From Candidatus Zixiibacteriota bacterium (lineage in GTDB: Bacteria; SM23-81): a DNA stretch of 5,840 nucleotides. Numbering within the stretch: position 1 is the stretch's first letter; each line of letters starts with the position of its first letter. The notes below the pieces were generated by a model. The model was given only the letters and a program-made list of their open reading frames with translations, was not told where the DNA came from and made no database searches. Location: assembly GCA_030628225.1 (NCBI GenBank), contig DAOVRJ010000162.1, forward strand, positions 1 to 5,840, given 5' to 3'. Positions 1 through 5,840 of the stretch are shown here, piece after piece. A program made the position numbers and the translations under genes.

Positions 1-755
1 AGGAACTGCTCTCTCTGGACAGGAAAAACCTGTGGGGACACCGAAAGCTGCTTGGCCAGTACGAAAGACGAGGGGATTGGAACCAGGCCCTCTCCACTCA
101 GGAGGAGATTTTCAAGATTGCCGGTTCTAAAGACGACTCTCTTTTGGCGTTTTACGAAGTGCAGATCGCCAACCAGCTGATGGCTAAAGATGATTTTCAC
201 AGAGCACGATTGAAGTACAAGGATGCCCTTCGACGAGACCGTTACTGTGTCGCCGCCTATCTGGGCTTGGGAGATGCCTACCAAAAGGAGAATCGTCTGG
301 ATGATGCCATTGAAAACTGGAAGGAGCTGCTGATAACGATTCCTCAAAAGGCTTATTTGGTTTTCAGATGCTTAGAAAAGGCTCTTTACGAAAAGGGGCA
401 ATTCGGCGAGGTGGCTAAGCTTTACCGCGATCTCTTGGAACGCGACCACGGTAATATTCGCGCTCTCTTAGCTCTAGCCAATATTTACGATAAAAAGGGC
501 GATATCAACGAAGCTATCCAATCCTGCGAAAAGGTCTTAGAGATTGACCCGGGTTCTGTTGCCGCGCGTCAGTTTCTAGTCAAATTATATCAACAGAGAG
601 GGGACCAGGCAAAGGTGATAGAAAATTTGGAGATTCTGGTCGGCGCCACCATGTCCACCAAGAATCGTTTTGAATGCAATGTCTGCGGGCATGTGTCCCC
701 GGAACCTCTATGGTACTGCCCGCAGTGTGGTCAGTGGAGAACATATGATCTGTAA
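1..755 (+). CDS. lapB: LapB (YciM)-like TPR protein with C-terminal rubredoxin-type metal site, 5'-truncated
   Basis: Partial gene: the reading frame is open from base 3 to the TAA at 753-755, giving 250 residues, and the true start lies upstream of the window. The fragment shows about six tandem TPR units, with recurrent patterns such as GLGDAYQKENRLDDAI and ALANIYDKKGDINEAI. It ends in a short zinc-ribbon/rubredoxin-like domain with Cys codons at 675, 684, 717 and 726 (CxxCG, ten residues, CPQCG), then WRTYDL. TPRs followed by a terminal rubredoxin-type domain are diagnostic of LapB/YciM. In E. coli that protein is about 389 residues, anchored in the inner membrane by an N-terminal helix, and works with FtsH to control LpxC turnover and so LPS synthesis. 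The missing part, roughly 140 residues on that comparison, would hold the membrane helix, so anchoring cannot be checked here. The TTG at 144 is internal to a TPR and is not a start. LapB is the best call; a paralogous TPR/rubredoxin protein is the alternative. Confidence 0.8.
   Translation, partial: ELLSLDRKNLWGHRKLLGQYERRGDWNQALSTQEEIFKIAGSKDDSLLAFYEVQIANQLMAKDDFHRARLKYKDALRRDRYCVAAYLGLGDAYQKENRLDDAIENWKELLITIPQKAYLVFRCLEKALYEKGQFGEVAKLYRDLLERDHGNIRALLALANIYDKKGDINEAIQSCEKVLEIDPGSVAARQFLVKLYQQRGDQAKVIENLEILVGATMSTKNRFECNVCGHVSPEPLWYCPQCGQWRTYDL
736..740 (+). promoter_or_regulatory. Ribosome binding site of the TPR/SPOR gene
   Basis: GGAGA lies 4 bases before the ATG at 745, inside the last codons of the lapB-like gene. 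The spacing is slightly short but workable. It favours the ATG at 745 over the in-frame TTG at 670, which would place 25 unlikely residues ahead of the signal peptide. The arrangement suits translational coupling to the upstream gene. Confidence 0.6.
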
Positions 756-1800
756 TCGACAAAGATCGAAAAGGCCACAGAAATTGCGCAGAGGGAGGAT
801 CATCCTGTTGATGATCCTCCTGCTAGCTTTATCAGCAACCGTTCTGATGGGCCAAATCCCTCTGGATGAGGCCATTAAACTGTATCAAGACGGGCAATTT
901 CAGGAAGCCCGGGAGAAGTTCCTAATGCTGCTAAAGGAGAATCCCGGGGGAGCAGAGGTTCTGTATTACCTGGGGGAAATTGAGCCAGACGCTGATAAAT
1001 CCCTTGAGTACAGACGGCAGTTCCTTTCCCTTCATCCCCTTCATCCCCTGGCCGATAAAGTTCTCTATGGAGTAGCGCAGTATGACTTTGCCATGGGATA
1101 TTACCTGACAGCAGCAAAAGATTATCAAAGGATTTTACGGAATTATCCAAATTCGGATCTGGCTGCTGAAGCTATTTACTGGCTGGCCAGCTCCAAGCTG
1201 GCCATAGGGGCAACAGACTCGGCCAGCTTTTATTTCCACCGGATTCTGGAAGAATACCGGCAATCCAGCTTGGTTTCTTGGGCCGAGATAGGACTGGTGG
1301 ATGTTCATTTTATAGGTGAAGAGTTTACCCTGGCTTTATCACAGTGCCTGGCTTTTTTGGAAGGTCACCCTAATAGTGAGCTTTTGCCCGTTGCCCTTTT
1401 CAGACTGGCAGAAATTCACCAGGCCTTGGAAGATATTGAAATGGCCAATGGTGTTTTTCAGCGTCTGGCGGGCGAGTATCCTGATACATATCAGGGAAAA
1501 CAAGCACGGCGCAGGCTAACAGAGTGGGTAAAACCGGAAGAGGAAAAGGAGGCGACACAGACCGAGGAGGGCAAGTTCTGTGTGCAGGTGGGAGCTTTCA
1601 GCAAAAGGGCTAATGCACAAAACCTTCAGACAAAACTGCGTTCATGGGGATATAAGGTGGAGGTTGTCAAGAGGTCTGGTCGCCACCGTAGCTTTTATCT
1701 GGTGTGGGTGGGAAACTACCAGAGCAGAGAGGAAGCAAACAGAGAAGCTAAAAATCTGGAAAAGGAGAGGAGTTTGCCCTACCAGATCATCAAAAGATAA
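745..1800 (+). CDS. Exported TPR protein with C-terminal SPOR domain
   Basis: 351 residues from the ATG at 745, which overlaps the preceding gene by 11 bases. The N-terminus is a classic signal peptide or membrane anchor: a basic stretch (residues 5-18, eight Arg/Lys) then a hydrophobic core (19-36, rich in Ile/Leu/Met). A cleavage point near LMG-Q (residues 34-37) is possible. There is no lipobox cysteine, so it is not an obvious lipoprotein. Residues about 38-255 form about six TPR-like helical pairs of the BamD/YbgF style, with motifs such as RNYPNSDLAAEAIYWLA and GHPNSELLPVALFRLAEIH. A charged Glu/Lys linker (262-276) leads to a SPOR domain at about 277-350, marked by FCVQVGAFSKRANAQNL and YLVWVGNYQSREEANREA, the two paired halves typical of this fold. 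SPOR domains bind denuded septal peptidoglycan, so a periplasmic, wall-associated scaffold is inferred. No specific named gene is recognised. A terminator follows directly, so this is the last gene of its unit. Confidence 0.88.
   Translation: MICNRQRSKRPQKLRRGRIILLMILLLALSATVLMGQIPLDEAIKLYQDGQFQEAREKFLMLLKENPGGAEVLYYLGEIEPDADKSLEYRRQFLSLHPLHPLADKVLYGVAQYDFAMGYYLTAAKDYQRILRNYPNSDLAAEAIYWLASSKLAIGATDSASFYFHRILEEYRQSSLVSWAEIGLVDVHFIGEEFTLALSQCLAFLEGHPNSELLPVALFRLAEIHQALEDIEMANGVFQRLAGEYPDTYQGKQARRRLTEWVKPEEEKEATQTEEGKFCVQVGAFSKRANAQNLQTKLRSWGYKVEVVKRSGRHRSFYLVWVGNYQSREEANREAKNLEKERSLPYQIIKR
794..820 (+). repeat. Perfect 11-bp inverted repeat (hairpin) within signal-peptide codons
   Basis: The arm GGAGGATCATC (794-804) is exactly complementary to GATGATCCTCC (810-820) across a 5-base loop. 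It begins 49 bases after the start codon of the TPR/SPOR gene and covers codons for the end of the basic segment and the start of the hydrophobic core. No T tract follows, so it does not look like an intrinsic terminator. Each arm holds one GATC. Its function is unknown; an mRNA structure that slows early translation is one possibility, and chance within Ile/Leu codons is another. Confidence 0.6.
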
Positions 1801-1827
1801 ATAGTTGAAAGTTAACTCATTTTTGTT

Positions 1828-1861
1828 AAAGCCCTTTAGATCTCGAATAAGGGCTTTTTTT
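1828..1861 (+). terminator. Intrinsic (rho-independent) terminator
   Basis: A 9-bp perfect stem, AAAGCCCTT (1828-1836) with AAGGGCTTT (1849-1857), encloses a 12-base loop. The T run continues to 1861 (seven consecutive T at 1855-1861). It lies 27 bases after the stop of the TPR/SPOR gene and should end the lapB-like/SPOR transcript before mutS. Its AAA/TTT ends could give some function on the opposite strand, but no minus-strand gene is seen that would need it. Confidence 0.85.
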
Positions 1862-1938
1862 GTTGTCTGCCTTTGGTGCCGATGAAAGCTTATAGGTAGA
1901 ATTATCTTTAAAGAGACCATTAAACATCAATTTATTTC

Positions 1939-1967
1939 TTGACTTAAAGAGAAGATTGTAATATTTT
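1939..1967 (+). promoter_or_regulatory. Candidate sigma70-type promoter for mutS-mutL
   Basis: TTGACT (1939-1944, five of six consensus positions) is followed after 17 bases by TATTTT (1962-1967, four of six). It lies in the AT-rich gap after the terminator and just upstream of mutS. Transcription would begin near 1974, giving a leader of about 40 bases to the ATG at 2014. No operator or riboswitch-like structure is evident in the rest of the gap (1862-2013). Confidence 0.5.
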
Positions 1968-1999
1968 TGTGAAGCCTTACAAAAAGTATACTGGAAGGA

Positions 2000-2005
2000 A
2001 GAGGA
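2000..2005 (+). promoter_or_regulatory. Ribosome binding site deciding the mutS start
   Basis: AGAGGA, at the end of a purine-rich stretch (1993-2005), lies 8 bases before the ATG at 2014. The in-frame GTG at 1969 has no comparable site at proper spacing and overlaps the likely promoter -10 region. The ATG is therefore preferred. Confidence 0.7.
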
Positions 2006-2013
2006 TTGAGCAT

Positions 2014-4629
2014 ATGGCTGAATTAACACCTATGATGGCCCAGTATAACAGGCTGAAACGCAAGTACAATAACTGCATTTTGTTTTTCCGAATGGGCGAT
2101 TTTTACGAGATGTTCAACGAAGACGCACAGGTGGCCTCTCGTATTCTTGGTATAACACTTACTTCCCGTTCACATGGCAAATCCAGCAAAGTACCTTTGG
2201 CCGGAGTTCCCTGGCATGCCGCAGATACGTATGTAGCCAAGCTGATTAAAAGCGGTTATAAAGTGGCCATCTGCGAGCAGGTGGAGGACTCCTCTAAAGC
2301 CAAGGGCATCGTCAAAAGGGAAGTAGTGCAGGTAGTTACTCCAGGAACCGTCGTTTCTGAGAGTTTGCTCTCTCATGATCGAAACAACTATCTGCTAGCC
2401 ATACATACGGAAAACGAAACCGTGGGTTTAGCCATTGTCGATTTATCCACTGGAGAGTTCGAGCTGGAGGAGCTGAATGGCCAGGTGCTGGCGGATGAGC
2501 TGCAGCGCATGCTTCCCGCAGAAATACTGATCCCCTATGGTAGAGAGAAAGATCTGGAATCAGAGATTAATCGGTTGCTGCCAACAGCTACTGTTACCAC
2601 CATGGATGATTGGCGGTTTTCATACGACAACGCTTACGAAACCCTTATAGCCCATTTCCAGACTGCTTCGCTGAAGGGGTTTGGATGCGAGAACCTAAAG
2701 GTGGCCGTCGGGGCGGCTGGAGCCGCCTTGAACTATCTGAAAGAGAACCAAAGAGCAAGCTTGTCGCACATAAATGGTCTATCAACCGTGAATCCCTCGG
2801 ATTATATGTTCTTAGATGCCACAACTCTAAGAAACTTAGAGGTTCTCTATCCTATGAGGGAGGAAGATAAAGAAGCGACGCTTATTTCCGTGTTAAATCG
2901 AGTAGAAACGCCTATGGGTGCCCGACTGTTGAGCAAATGGCTATGCAAGCCTCTCCTGGATTGTTCACGGATAAACGCCCGCCTGGAGAGCGTTGAGGAG
3001 CTATTCAAGAATGCTCTCCTGAGATTGGAATTAAAAGAGACATTGAAGCGAATAAAGGATTTGGAAAGGCTTATTGCCCGGGTAGCATGTGGAAGGTCTA
3101 ATGCGCGCGATATGAATGGAATAAGAAATTATCTTCAGGTAATACCTGATATTAAAAGTGCCTTAGAACCCTGTGTTTCGCCAATGCTGAGAAAGATAAA
3201 AGATGAGTTGAAGGAAATGGACTGGGTGGTGAAGAAGATAACAGCAGCTATTATCGACGAGCCTGCTATGGCACTCAATGAAGGCGGAATCATAAAAGAG
3301 GGATATAATTCAGAATTGGATAAGTTGCGTAGGATTAGCAGGGATGGTAAAAATTGGATAGCAAGATTACAGGAGCGGGAGAAAGCCAAAACAGGTATCA
3401 AATCGCTGAAAGTGGGCTTCAACCGGATTTATGGTTACTATATTGAGATCACCAAGGCCAACCTCTCGCTGGTGCCAGAAAATTACCAGCGAAAACAGAC
3501 TATGACTAATGCCGAAAGGTTCATTACTCCAGAACTGAAGGAGCAGGAGGCAAAAATTCTGGGTGCTGAAGACCGTATGAATGATCTGGAGTATAAGCTT
3601 TTCGTTCAAGTGAGGACTAAAGTCGCTGAGGCTGCCGGCAAAATCAGACAAAACGCTCGTTTGATTGCTCAGTTGGATCTTCTGACCTGTCTTGCCACCG
3701 TCGCTGTGGAGAACAATTATTGCCGTCCAATCGTAGATGACGGGGATAGGCTCTTCATCGTAGATGGCCGTCATCCTGTGGTGGAAAAACTCATGAAGGG
3801 TGATGAGTTCATTCCCAATGACACCCTGATGGACAGCAAAAACGATCAGATACTTTTGATCACCGGCCCAAATATGGCTGGAAAATCTACATACTTGCGG
3901 CAGGTAGGGCTCATCGTTCTTCTGGCTCAGATAGGCTCATTTGTGCCGGCCAAGGAGACCAGAATAGGGCTGGTGGATCGCATTTTTACACGGGTCGGTG
4001 CTACGGACAGTCTGGCCACTGGGGAGAGCACATTTTTGGTTGAGATGAACGAGACGGCTAATATTTTACATAACGCCACAAGCAGAAGTCTTCTTTTATT
4101 GGATGAGATCGGTCGCGGAACCAGCACATTTGATGGGCTGTCCATAGCCTGGGCCGTAGCTGAGCATATCCACAACACACCCCGAATATCAGCTAAGACA
4201 TTATTTGCCACGCATTATCACGAGCTTACGGAGTTGGCCCTTATTTTGGATCGCGTGAAGAACTACAACGTGGCCGTGCGGGAGTGGCAGGACCATATCG
4301 TTTTTTTAAGGAAGATCGTGGAGGGTGGCTGCGATCACAGCTACGGCATCCAGGTGGCACGACTGGCTGGTTTGCCCAAAGAGGTGATTGAAAGGGCCAA
4401 GGAAGTCTTGGCCAACTTGGAAGATGCGGAGCTCACTCCCAATAAGATCCCCAAACTGGCCATAGGACCTCACGCACCTCCCATGGCTTGCTCACCTCAG
4501 ATGAGCCTGTTCGTTTCCCAGGACCACCCCGCGCTGGAGATGCTCAGGAAAACGGACATCGATCAGCTCACGCCTCTTGAGGCTTTGAACATCTTGAGCC
4601 AAATGAAAGAGAAGGAAAAATCTATCTAA
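2014..4629 (+). CDS. mutS: DNA mismatch repair protein MutS
   Basis: Complete gene, 871 residues from the ATG at 2014, close to the usual length of bacterial MutS (about 850-880). MutS is a cytoplasmic dimer that recognises mispairs and small loops, then uses ATP to become a sliding clamp that recruits MutL. The N-terminal domain starts with LTPMMAQY and carries the mismatch-probing Phe-x-Glu motif as GDFYEMF (Phe30, Glu32). The connector domain includes VDLSTGEF. The core/lever begins near TTLRNLEVL (270-278) with VLNRVETPMGARLL after it, and the clamp follows around 440-545, flanked by YGYYIEIT. The ATPase has Walker A GPNMAGKST (618-626), Walker B LLLLDEIGRGTS (693-704) and the FATHYHEL switch (731-738). 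A helix-turn-helix dimer segment (GIQVARLAGLPKEVIERA) follows. The tail has QMSLF (829-833), which fits a beta-clamp-binding motif, and the family's terminal LTPLEALNIL. All key residues are present, so it should be a functional canonical MutS1. An upstream GTG at 1969 would add 15 atypical residues. Confidence 0.98.
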   Translation: MAELTPMMAQYNRLKRKYNNCILFFRMGDFYEMFNEDAQVASRILGITLTSRSHGKSSKVPLAGVPWHAADTYVAKLIKSGYKVAICEQVEDSSKAKGIVKREVVQVVTPGTVVSESLLSHDRNNYLLAIHTENETVGLAIVDLSTGEFELEELNGQVLADELQRMLPAEILIPYGREKDLESEINRLLPTATVTTMDDWRFSYDNAYETLIAHFQTASLKGFGCENLKVAVGAAGAALNYLKENQRASLSHINGLSTVNPSDYMFLDATTLRNLEVLYPMREEDKEATLISVLNRVETPMGARLLSKWLCKPLLDCSRINARLESVEELFKNALLRLELKETLKRIKDLERLIARVACGRSNARDMNGIRNYLQVIPDIKSALEPCVSPMLRKIKDELKEMDWVVKKITAAIIDEPAMALNEGGIIKEGYNSELDKLRRISRDGKNWIARLQEREKAKTGIKSLKVGFNRIYGYYIEITKANLSLVPENYQRKQTMTNAERFITPELKEQEAKILGAEDRMNDLEYKLFVQVRTKVAEAAGKIRQNARLIAQLDLLTCLATVAVENNYCRPIVDDGDRLFIVDGRHPVVEKLMKGDEFIPNDTLMDSKNDQILLITGPNMAGKSTYLRQVGLIVLLAQIGSFVPAKETRIGLVDRIFTRVGATDSLATGESTFLVEMNETANILHNATSRSLLLLDEIGRGTSTFDGLSIAWAVAEHIHNTPRISAKTLFATHYHELTELALILDRVKNYNVAVREWQDHIVFLRKIVEGGCDHSYGIQVARLAGLPKEVIERAKEVLANLEDAELTPNKIPKLAIGPHAPPMACSPQMSLFVSQDHPALEMLRKTDIDQLTPLEALNILSQMKEKEKSI

Positions 4630-4664
4630 GAGACTAAAGTTCTATATGTTTTAAGAAACAGTTC

Positions 4665-4671
4665 GGTGGAG
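4665..4671 (+). promoter_or_regulatory. Ribosome binding site of mutL
   Basis: GGTGGAG ends 7 bases before the ATG at 4679, good spacing for a Shine-Dalgarno sequence. The mutS-mutL gap (4630-4678, 49 bases) holds no terminator-like hairpin, which supports co-transcription. Confidence 0.7.
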
Positions 4672-4678
4672 TTCCCCA

Positions 4679-5840
4679 ATGTCTCAGCAAATCCGCATTC
4701 TCTCACAGTCCTTGGTTGATAAAATATCCGCCGGTGAGGTTGTAGAACGACCGGCATCTGTGGTGAAGGAGTTGGTGGAAAACGCCATCGATGCCAAGTG
4801 TACCAAGGTTCGTATAGAGATCACAGGTGGGGGAGGAGATCTGATTAGGGTTTCCGATGACGGATGCGGCATGAGCCGGGATGATGCCATCCTGGCCTTT
4901 AAGCGACATGCCACCAGCAAAATAGCTACGGAAAAGGATCTTGAAACCATAGATTCTCTTGGTTTTCGGGGTGAGGCGCTGCCCAGCATAGCCGCCGTTT
5001 CTTTGATGGAACTATCCACAAAGGATCAGACATCTCCCGGGGGAACTTTTGTAGAGATGATTGCTGGGGAAAAGAAGAGGATCGAGGAGGTGGGCAGGCC
5101 GGTAGGAACCACCGTTACCGTCAAAAGACTTTTTTTTAACACCCCGGCAAGACTGAAATTCCTGAGGAGACCAAATACAGAGTTTCGCAGAATATTGGAT
5201 CTGATTTCCGATCTGGCTCTGGCGCATCAGAATATAGGCTTTAAGCTTATTCATAATGGTCGCCAGAAGTTGAACCTGCCTCCTACCAAAGAACTGAAAG
5301 AAAGATTGTTATACCTTTGGCCTAAGGATGTGGTGGAGGGTCTGGTTTTCTTCGCTGAATCAGGTTCTAACATGGATATCACAGGATGTATTGGCAAACC
5401 TGAGATCTCCAGAACCAATCGGCAGCACCAAACCTTCATCGTCAACCGGCGTCCGGTGGTGGACAGAACTCTCAGCCATGCGCTTTACCAAGGATATCAA
5501 CCTATTTTCCAAAAAGATAGGCACCCTGCCTCGGTTATTCTGCTAAATATAGAACCTGGGCTGGTCGACATCAATGTACATCCATCAAAAAGGGAAGTTA
5601 GATTCCAAAACGGGAGGTCCGTTCACGATCTGCTGGGTTTTGCTGTCAGCAAGGCTCTCTCCGGGGTGGCGCCGCTTTCCAGTCTGAGGGAAGAGCTTGC
5701 TGGGGAAGGCAGAAGCATGCGCCAGAGTTATCTGCGGGATAAACCCGTTCCATATGCCACTGGAAGTTTACCCTTGCAGTCATCACAGGGTAAATTATCT
5801 CTCCCGAACAGAGAAATCTCCTTTCCCTCTCCGTCCGCAG
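4679..5840 (+). CDS. mutL: DNA mismatch repair protein MutL, 3'-truncated by window edge
   Basis: The frame is open from the ATG at 4679 to the window end: 387 complete codons plus one base, with no stop. MutL is the GHKL-family ATPase that couples mismatch-bound MutS to strand incision and excision. Visible ATPase motifs are SAGEVVERPASVVKELVENA (17-36, with Glu31 matching the E. coli catalytic Glu29 and Asn35 matching the Mg-binding Asn33), DDGCGM (60-65), RHATSKI (76-82), LGFRGEALPSIA (94-105) and LFFNTPARLKFL (151-162). The transducer domain follows, with QHQTFIVNRRPV and INVHPSKREVRF, where Lys304 matches the conserved transducer lysine that reaches the ATP. From about residue 335 the sequence becomes Ser/Pro/Gly-rich, the usual flexible linker. 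The C-terminal dimerisation domain lies outside the window, so it cannot be said whether this MutL has the endonuclease motif. One mild oddity is Ser17, where most relatives have Ala (AAGEV). It lies 49 bases after mutS and is probably in the same operon. Confidence 0.97.
   Translation, partial: MSQQIRILSQSLVDKISAGEVVERPASVVKELVENAIDAKCTKVRIEITGGGGDLIRVSDDGCGMSRDDAILAFKRHATSKIATEKDLETIDSLGFRGEALPSIAAVSLMELSTKDQTSPGGTFVEMIAGEKKRIEEVGRPVGTTVTVKRLFFNTPARLKFLRRPNTEFRRILDLISDLALAHQNIGFKLIHNGRQKLNLPPTKELKERLLYLWPKDVVEGLVFFAESGSNMDITGCIGKPEISRTNRQHQTFIVNRRPVVDRTLSHALYQGYQPIFQKDRHPASVILLNIEPGLVDINVHPSKREVRFQNGRSVHDLLGFAVSKALSGVAPLSSLREELAGEGRSMRQSYLRDKPVPYATGSLPLQSSQGKLSLPNREISFPSPSA

Noticed and set aside
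670-744. TTG start at 670 for the TPR/SPOR gene
   Set aside because: It would overlap the rubredoxin codons of the previous gene by 86 bases and put 25 residues ahead of a well-formed signal peptide; the ATG at 745 has its own ribosome binding site.
144-755. A separate 203-residue gene starting at TTG 144
   Set aside because: The frame stays open back to base 3, and the upstream residues continue the TPR pattern; this is an internal codon of a truncated gene.
1862-1938. Possible small RNA or small gene between the terminator and the mutS promoter
   Set aside because: AT-rich, no stable hairpin, and only a five-codon ATG frame (ending TAG) is visible; nothing supportable.
2712-2727. GC-rich hairpin GGCGGC-TGGA-GCCGCC in mutS
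   Set aside because: Only 6-7 bp, explained by Gly/Ala codons (VGAAGAAL); no T tract and no reason to think it is functional.
2610-2870. Plus-strand 86-codon frame inside mutS
   Set aside because: Out of frame with MutS, Arg/Gly-rich, with no family resemblance; a shadow.
3730-3766. Two copies of ATCGTAGATG 27 bases apart in mutS
   Set aside because: Both are in the same frame and encode Ile-Val-Asp in IVDDGDRLFIVDG, a normal MutS segment; probably codon coincidence.
3367-3774. Minus-strand open frame of 135 codons inside mutS
   Set aside because: It lies entirely antisense to conserved MutS core and clamp codons, and its translation shows no recognisable domain.
4684-5019. Minus-strand open frame of 111 codons inside mutL
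   Set aside because: It is antisense to the conserved ATPase motifs of MutL; the low-complexity Ser/Pro-rich translation is typical of a shadow frame.

Overview
The window is ordinary chromosomal DNA from a diderm (Gram-negative-type) bacterium. It holds four protein genes, all on the + strand, in two transcription units. The diderm inference rests on a LapB-type lipopolysaccharide-regulating protein and an exported TPR/SPOR protein. Nothing fixes the phylum. Base composition looks close to balanced, and all four proteins diverge from the best-known enterobacterial relatives, so an uncultivated or FCB-like lineage is possible but only a guess.

Unit 1 (1-1861). The 3' part of a lapB-like gene (TPR array plus a C-terminal four-cysteine rubredoxin-type metal site) enters from the left edge. 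It overlaps by 11 bases the start of a gene for an exported TPR protein with a C-terminal SPOR (peptidoglycan-binding) domain. A strong intrinsic terminator follows. The pair suggests co-expression of an LPS-level regulator with a cell-wall-binding protein.

Unit 2 (about 1939 to the right edge). A sigma70-type promoter candidate precedes a complete mutS (871 aa from the preferred ATG). After a 49-base gap comes mutL, which is cut by the right edge after 387 codons, just into its inter-domain linker. Together they encode the mismatch-recognition ATPase and its partner GHKL ATPase of DNA mismatch repair.

I found no RNA gene, mobile element, CRISPR array or obvious novel system. The items most worth a second look are a perfect 11-bp hairpin inside the signal-peptide codons of the SPOR gene, and homopolymeric T runs in both mutL (T8) and mutS (T7). 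Most single-base slips in these runs would stop translation at once or within a few codons; the exception is an insertion in mutS, which stops after about 28 further codons.
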